Of a DNA stretch of 64,000 nucleotides, positions 59,328 through 64,000 are shown one piece after another (the first letter of the stretch is position 1; every line of letters starts with the position of its first letter). Made by a program: the position numbers and the translations under genes. Location of the stretch: the NCBI RefSeq assembly GCF_002101705.1, contig NZ_LQPC01000076.1, positions 1 through 64,000 on the forward strand, given 5' to 3'. This stretch comes from Mycolicibacterium iranicum (GTDB taxonomy: Bacteria; Actinomycetota; Actinomycetes; Mycobacteriales; Mycobacteriaceae). Under the pieces are notes generated by a model. It was not told the origin of the DNA, did no database searches, and saw nothing but the letters and a program-made list of their open reading frames with translations.

Positions 59328-60532
59328 GCAAGCCGCTGGACGGGATCCGCGTTCTCGAAGTCGCAATGTATGGCTTCGTTCCGTCGGCGGGCGCGGTACT
59401 CGCCGAGTGGGGCGCCGACGTCATCAAGGTCGAGCACGCCGTCACCGGCGACCCGCAGCGCGGTCTCCGTCAGACGGGGCTGCTGCGCGTCGACGGCGAC
59501 CCGAACCCGAACATCGAGCATGCCAATCGCCTCAAGCGCAGTATCGGGCTCGACATGTCGGTGCCCGAAGGCCGCGAGGTACTTCTGGAACTGGCGCGCC
59601 GTGCCGACGTCTTCCTGACCAGCTTTCTGCCGGGCCACCGCCAGAAGTTCGGCATCGACGTCGACGACATCCGTGCAGTGAACCCCTCGGTGATCTATGC
59701 CCGCGGCAGCGCACTGGGGCCCCGCGGTGACGAGGCGGTCAAGGGTGGCTATGACATGACCGCCTTCTGGTGCCGCGCGGGCACCGCCGCCACGATCACG
59801 CCTCCGGAAATGCCTGGCATGATCGGCCCGCCCGGACCTGCCTACGGCGACACCATCTCGGGCACCAACCTCGCCGGCGGCATCGCGGCGGCGCTTCTCA
59901 AGCGGGAGCGCACCGGTGAGCCGTCGGTGGTCGATGTGTCGCTGCTCGGCAGCGGTCTGTGGTCGATGGGTCACACGGTGGCGCTGACCAAACATCTGGG
60001 TCAACGGATGGAGGCGTTCCCGCCGGGAACGCAAGGGTCGCCGTTCAATCCACTCGTCGGGCTGTACCCGACCGCCGACGACCGCTACATCTCCTTCGTG
60101 ATGATGCAGCCGACGAAGTTCTGGGCCGACGTGTGCAGGCACATGGAACTCGACGACCTCATCGACGACCCGCGCTTCGCGACCGCCGAATCGATTGCCG
60201 AGAACACCGCCGCGGCCAACGAGATCCTCACCGAGGCCATGCAGAAGCGGTCGCTGCCCGAGTGGAGCGAGCGGTTCGCGACGCTGGCAGGACCGTGGGC
60301 ACCCGTGCAGGACACGCTGCAGGCCGTCGAGGATGCCCAGATCCGCGCCAACGAATACCTGGTGCAGGCAGGCGAACTCGAGCTGGTCGCCAACCCGGTG
60401 CAGTTCGATGTCGCCGCCCCCACCTCAGGTCCCGCGCCGGGTTTCGCCGAGCAGACCGACGACATCCTTGTCGAACTCGGCATGGACTGGGACCGCATCA
60501 TCGAGCTCAAGACCGCGGGCGCCGTCACGTGA
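59324..60532 (+). CDS. CaiB/BaiF-family (type III) CoA-transferase
   Basis: A 402-residue type III CoA-transferase: LDGIRVLEVAMYGFVPSAG, LAEWGADVIKVEH, NLAGGIAAALLKRERTGEP. The catalytic Asp is probably the one in PAYGDTISGTNL. GTG 59324 overlaps the ALDH stop. It would convert the acid from the aldehyde dehydrogenase into a CoA thioester, feeding the thiolase downstream. Confidence 0.9.
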   Translation: MSKPLDGIRVLEVAMYGFVPSAGAVLAEWGADVIKVEHAVTGDPQRGLRQTGLLRVDGDPNPNIEHANRLKRSIGLDMSVPEGREVLLELARRADVFLTSFLPGHRQKFGIDVDDIRAVNPSVIYARGSALGPRGDEAVKGGYDMTAFWCRAGTAATITPPEMPGMIGPPGPAYGDTISGTNLAGGIAAALLKRERTGEPSVVDVSLLGSGLWSMGHTVALTKHLGQRMEAFPPGTQGSPFNPLVGLYPTADDRYISFVMMQPTKFWADVCRHMELDDLIDDPRFATAESIAENTAAANEILTEAMQKRSLPEWSERFATLAGPWAPVQDTLQAVEDAQIRANEYLVQAGELELVANPVQFDVAAPTSGPAPGFAEQTDDILVELGMDWDRIIELKTAGAVT

Positions 60533-60555
60533 CGTCAGCGGCCCGGAGTTAACGA

Positions 60556-61731
60556 ATGCCCTACGTCGCATCCGTCGGCACCTACCTTCCCTGCTGGGGT
60601 TCGTCCCTGCAGCGGGTTGCCGGCGATGACGAGGACGCGGTCACGATGGCCGTCGAGGCGGGGCGGGCGGCTCTGACAGGTGGTGGCGCGGTCGAACGCG
60701 TGGTTCTCGTCAGCCGCGACCTGCCGCTGGTGGAAAGCAGCAACGCGGCGGTCCTGCTGGCCGGTCTCGGACTGGATCCCGAGCTGGAGGTCGACGAACG
60801 TCTCGGCGGCGCGCCTGCCACGGTCGACGCCCTGAGTTCGGCGCGTCCACGCACCCTGATCATCGGGGCCGACCTTGTGCCCGCGGGAGCGGCGGCAATC
60901 CTGACCGCCGAACGCGGGCTGCAGGTACGCACCGCGGCGCGCGTCGCACGAAGTCTTCCTGTGCGCACACGGCGGGCAACCGGAGACGTCCACGACTACG
61001 GAGACCCGCGGCTGCTGCACGAGCGCGGTTTGATTGCTTCGTTGGCCGCGGCGTGGCTGGACACCCCGGTGGCCGTCGCAGGCGTCGACCATGCACGGGC
61101 GGTCGATCTGTGCCTCGGCGATCCGCCGGTGCTGCCGACGGTCGGCGCGAGCGCCAGCCTCTTCGCCCTGGCGGGCCTTGCCGAGCAGGGCCGGACCGGC
61201 CCACTGGTGGCAGTCGAGCAGGCGATCCTGTCAGGGATCAGCGTCAGCGGTGGAACCGCACAGACCCACCGCAGGGAGCCCCGGCCGCGCCCGACACCGG
61301 AGAGCACGCCTGGATCCGATGCGAACATCCCGATCTCGCTGGCCGCCTACGAGCGGGCGTTCGAGGCGAAGGTCCGCTGGGAGGCAGGACAATTCGCCGG
61401 TTCCGACGAGCTCGACTTCCCGCCGCGCTACCGTGTCGGGGCCGACGGCGCGTTGGCGACCGATTACGAGTTGGTTCCGCTGCCTCGCACAGGCACGGTC
61501 TATACCGAGACGACGGTGCACATCCCCGTTCCCGGGCTGACGACGCCGTACTCGTTGGTGATCGTCGAGCTGGACGGCGTCGGTATCCGGGCACTCGTGA
61601 AGGTCACCGGCGCGACGCCAGGCACGGTGGACATCGGGGAGAGGGGCCGGATGGCGCTGCGCCGGGTCGCCGTGCGGTCGGGGGTTCCGGACTACGGCTA
61701 CGCATTCGAACCCGATCAGGACGCCGCATGA
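60556..61731 (+). CDS. Degenerate thiolase-like domain fused to OB-fold (DUF35-like) domain
   Basis: A 391-residue two-part protein. Residues about 1-230 resemble a thiolase/HMG-CoA-synthase fold (VASVGTYLPCWG, LIIGADLVPAGAAAIL) but lack the usual Cys-His-Asn triad. Residues about 265-390 look like a DUF35 OB-fold (LDFPPRYRVGADG, TTPYSLVIVELDGVGIRALV) without the CxxC zinc ribbon. DUF35 proteins commonly partner with a thiolase; the next gene, overlapping by ATGA, is such a thiolase. I infer a structural or specificity subunit. Confidence 0.78.
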   Translation: MPYVASVGTYLPCWGSSLQRVAGDDEDAVTMAVEAGRAALTGGGAVERVVLVSRDLPLVESSNAAVLLAGLGLDPELEVDERLGGAPATVDALSSARPRTLIIGADLVPAGAAAILTAERGLQVRTAARVARSLPVRTRRATGDVHDYGDPRLLHERGLIASLAAAWLDTPVAVAGVDHARAVDLCLGDPPVLPTVGASASLFALAGLAEQGRTGPLVAVEQAILSGISVSGGTAQTHRREPRPRPTPESTPGSDANIPISLAAYERAFEAKVRWEAGQFAGSDELDFPPRYRVGADGALATDYELVPLPRTGTVYTETTVHIPVPGLTTPYSLVIVELDGVGIRALVKVTGATPGTVDIGERGRMALRRVAVRSGVPDYGYAFEPDQDAA

Positions 61732-62891
61732 GGCGGGTGGCCATCGTCGGCGCCGGCATGACGCCGTTCGCCGAACACTTCGCGCTGGGAATCAAAGATC
61801 TTCTCCCCATGGCCTTCTCGGCGTGCGCAGCCAGCGTCGACAAGGGTCTGGCCAAGAGCGATGTGCAGGCGGCGTGGTTCGGCGCAATGGGCACCGCGGA
61901 CGGATTTCCGTCGGGTATCCTGGCCGACACTCTGGGTCTGCCAGACGTTCCCGTGACACGTGTCGAGAACTCCTGTGCGACCGGACATGACGCGGTCCGC
62001 AACGCCATGTTCGGGGTGGCGTCGGGAGCGTTCGATGTCGCTCTCGTCGTCGGAGCCGACAAACTCCGCGACACCACGTCGGCCGACATGCTGTGGGAAT
62101 GGGAGGCCATGGCGCGTGACATGGCCTGGGATTACCCGCTGGGTCTGGTCGCTCCGGCAGGTTTTGCCTTACATGTTCGTCGATATCTCCACGAATCTCC
62201 GGCAACTGAAGAACACTTAGCCATGGTGGCGGTCAAGAACCATCGCCATGGAGTGAACAACCCGAAGGCGCGGTTGCGCTTTGAGATCACGATGGAGCAG
62301 GCCCTGAACGCGCCAACGGTGGTGACCCCGTTCCGGTTGTACGACTGCGCACCGCAGAGTGACGGTGCCGCAGCGCTCGTCATTGCCGCCGACGATGTCG
62401 TCGATCGCTTCACTGACCGGCCTGTCTGGGTTCGCGGTGTCGGGCTGGGCCTCGATTCGGTGATGCATCAGCACAAGCAGGACCTGACCACATTCCCGGC
62501 GACCACCAAGGCGGCCAAACAGGCCTTCGCGATGGCGGGGCTGGGACCCGAAGATGTGGACGTCGCCGAGGTGCACGATTTCCTCACGGGAATCGAGTTG
62601 ATGAGCTATGAGGATCTCGGCTTCGCCGAAAGGCTGGGCGGCTACAAACTTCTAGAGGCCGAAGTGACCAGCGTCGGCGGCGCGCTGCCGGTGAATCCCA
62701 GTGGTGGGCTCAAGGCCAAGGGGCACCCACCGGGCGCGACCGGCGTCGCTCAGTGCGTCGAACTGTTCTCTCAGCTGCGCGGCGAGGCCGTCAACCAAGT
62801 TGACAGTGCGCGAATCGCTCTGGCGCACAACATAGGCGGACCGACAGCAGTATCAGCAGTGACCATCCTGGAGGGCCCGCATGGCGGTTAA
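61728..62891 (+). CDS. Thiolase (acetyl-CoA acetyltransferase / lipid-transfer type)
   Basis: A 387-residue SCP2-type thiolase: nucleophile Cys83 in ENSCATGHDAV, EVHDFLTGIE, and His333 in GLKAKGHPPGATG. The second catalytic Cys region reads AHNIGGPTAV, as in lipid-transfer thiolases. ATG 61728 overlaps the OB protein. Its last 11 nt overlap the YrbE start, directly linking cleavage chemistry and transport. Confidence 0.9.
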   Translation: MRRVAIVGAGMTPFAEHFALGIKDLLPMAFSACAASVDKGLAKSDVQAAWFGAMGTADGFPSGILADTLGLPDVPVTRVENSCATGHDAVRNAMFGVASGAFDVALVVGADKLRDTTSADMLWEWEAMARDMAWDYPLGLVAPAGFALHVRRYLHESPATEEHLAMVAVKNHRHGVNNPKARLRFEITMEQALNAPTVVTPFRLYDCAPQSDGAAALVIAADDVVDRFTDRPVWVRGVGLGLDSVMHQHKQDLTTFPATTKAAKQAFAMAGLGPEDVDVAEVHDFLTGIELMSYEDLGFAERLGGYKLLEAEVTSVGGALPVNPSGGLKAKGHPPGATGVAQCVELFSQLRGEAVNQVDSARIALAHNIGGPTAVSAVTILEGPHGG

Positions 62892-63690
62892 GGGACCGGA
62901 GCGTTGGACGACGGGTATTGCGCTGCCGAATGGGTTGTCGGGTGCGATGCAGGCGGTGGGTGGGTTTTTCTCGATGTCGATGGATGCGGTGCTGTATGTG
63001 TTCCGCAGGCCGTTTCAGTGGCGTGAGTTTTTGGAGCAGTGCTGGTTTGTGGCGAAGGTGTCGATGGCGCCGACGCTGTTGGTGGCGATTCCGTTCACGG
63101 TGCTGGTGTCGTTCACGCTGAACATCCTTCTGCGCGAGCTGGGCGCCGCCGACCTTTCGGGTGCGGGTGCGGCGTTCGGTGCGGTCACCCAGGTCGGGCC
63201 GCTGGTGACGGTGCTGATCGTCGCCGGCGCAGGCGCCACCGCGATGTGCGCTGACCTCGGGTCGCGCACCATCCGCGAGGAGATCGACGCGATGGAAGTG
63301 CTGGGCATCAACCCGGTACAGCGACTGGTCACGCCGCGGATGCTGGCGGCCGGGCTGGTCGCTCTGTTGCTGAACAGCCTCGTGGTGATCATCGGAATCC
63401 TTGGCGGATACTTCTTCTCGATCTTTGTCCAAGACGTCAACCCGGGAGCGTTCGCTGCAGGGATCACCCTGCTGACCGGGGTTCCGGAGGTTATCATCTC
63501 GTGTATCAAGGCTGCGTTGTTCGGGCTGATCGCGGGGCTGGTGGCCTGCTATCGCGGCTTGACGATCACCGGTGGCGGCGCGAAAGCCGTCGGTAACGCG
63601 GTCAACGAGACGGTGGTGTATGCGTTCATGGCGCTGTTCGTGATCAACGTGGTCGTCACCGCCATCGGCATCCGGATGACGACGGGATAG
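62881..63690 (+). CDS. YrbE/MlaE-family permease of an mce-type importer
   Basis: A 269-residue ABC permease of the MlaE/YrbE family with about five membrane segments and the conserved loop TIREEIDAMEVLGINPVQRL that contacts the ATPase. In mycobacteria the first of two YrbE genes opens every mce operon, which encodes a lipid importer (for example cholesterol by Mce4). Starts 11 nt inside the thiolase gene. Assignment to a specific mce cluster is not possible from this piece. Confidence 0.93.
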   Translation: MAVKGPERWTTGIALPNGLSGAMQAVGGFFSMSMDAVLYVFRRPFQWREFLEQCWFVAKVSMAPTLLVAIPFTVLVSFTLNILLRELGAADLSGAGAAFGAVTQVGPLVTVLIVAGAGATAMCADLGSRTIREEIDAMEVLGINPVQRLVTPRMLAAGLVALLLNSLVVIIGILGGYFFSIFVQDVNPGAFAAGITLLTGVPEVIISCIKAALFGLIAGLVACYRGLTITGGGAKAVGNAVNETVVYAFMALFVINVVVTAIGIRMTTG

Positions 63691-63697
63691 CGCGGGT

Positions 63698-64000
63698 ATG
63701 GGTACTTCGACGGTTATCAGGTCGCGCTTCCCGCGGCTGATCGATCAGCTTGGCCGGCCGGTGTCGCTGCTGGGCCGCCTCGGTGACCATGTGCTGTTCT
63801 ACGGTCGTGCGCTGGGCGGGGTGCCGCACGCGGCGGTGCACTTCCGCAAGGAGATCATCCGGCTGATCGCCGAGATCTCCATGGGTGCAGGGACGTTGGC
63901 GATGATCGGCGGCACCGTGGTGATCGTCGGTTTCTTGACCCTGGCCGCGGGCGGCACGCTGGCGATCCAGGGCTACAGCTCGCTGGGCAACATCGGCATC
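63698..64000 (+). CDS. Second YrbE-family permease (3' truncated by window edge)
   Basis: From ATG 63698, 8 nt after the first YrbE, an open frame runs to the right edge: MGTSTVIRSRFPRLIDQLG, then LIAEISMGAGTLAMIGGTVV, the MlaE/YrbE N-terminal region with one membrane segment. It is the YrbE-B of the mce-type operon. mce genes would be expected to the right, outside this window. Confidence 0.9.
   Translation, partial: MGTSTVIRSRFPRLIDQLGRPVSLLGRLGDHVLFYGRALGGVPHAAVHFRKEIIRLIAEISMGAGTLAMIGGTVVIVGFLTLAAGGTLAIQGYSSLGNIGI

Noticed and set aside
1..64000. tRNA, rRNA or riboswitch genes
   Set aside because: No cloverleaf-like CCA-type ends, rRNA blocks or known riboswitch cores were noticed while reading both strands; a covariance search would be needed to exclude small RNAs.

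Overview
The window is a GC-rich actinobacterial chromosome segment, almost certainly from a Mycobacterium or Mycolicibacterium. Supporting signs are a YrbE pair that opens an mce-type importer operon (right edge), F420-type LLM oxidoreductases, a mycofactocin-type SDR, many FadE acyl-CoA dehydrogenases, small 3Fe-4S ferredoxins paired with CYPs, and frequent GTG/TTG starts with 1-4 nt gene overlaps. No rRNA, tRNA, CRISPR array, IS element or phage gene was seen. No gene-free gap exceeds about 300 bases; all gaps are promoter regions or hairpin-forming inverted repeats.

Left part (1-15.4 kb). A CoA-ester operon (FadE, CaiB-type CoA-transferase, enoyl-CoA hydratase, thiolase, FadE) is followed by a convergent PhyH-type dioxygenase and a divergent TetR gene with an operator-like inverted repeat. 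Next is a minus-strand operon TetR, FadE, kinase, quinone oxidoreductase; its FadE and kinase look like a split version of mammalian ACAD10/ACAD11. VOC, LLM, EthD-like and epimerase genes follow.

Middle part (15.4-32.5 kb). A FadE, an unusual membrane/AAA+/VWA operon (AveC-like membrane protein, CbbQ-like ATPase, CbbO/NorD-like VWA protein, second membrane protein), a TetR gene, two broken genes (SDR and carboxymuconolactone-decarboxylase fragments) and an aldehyde dehydrogenase precede two paralogous Rieske oxygenases. Each Rieske gene is followed directly by the same kind of unknown ~110-residue protein. A reductase with a C-terminal 2Fe-2S domain, two SDRs or hydrolases, a TauD-type oxygenase and a MarR regulator complete this block. 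A shared motif AAGTASTTGATA lies in front of four transcription units here, so I infer one regulon, possibly under the MarR protein.

Right part (32.5-64 kb). Four CYPs with three small ferredoxins, an operon of NuoF-like flavoprotein, ferredoxin, DUF35-Ltp2 fusion, hydrolase and two beta-hydroxyacid dehydrogenases, an amidohydrolase/Rieske-ferredoxin/hydrolase operon, a heteromeric FadE pair in an operon with LLM, sulfotransferase and sugar-isomerase-like genes, and a final operon ALDH, CaiB, thiolase-like/OB protein, thiolase, YrbE, YrbE. A second motif, GAGAA-N5-TTCTC, lies in front of five transcription units of this part. Together the genes describe uptake (mce/YrbE), oxidative attack (CYP, Rieske, PhyH, TauD), CoA activation or transfer, dehydrogenation, hydration, and thiolytic or retro-aldol cleavage of a bulky lipid-like, isoprenoid-like or steroid-like substrate. 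The substrate itself cannot be read from the sequence.
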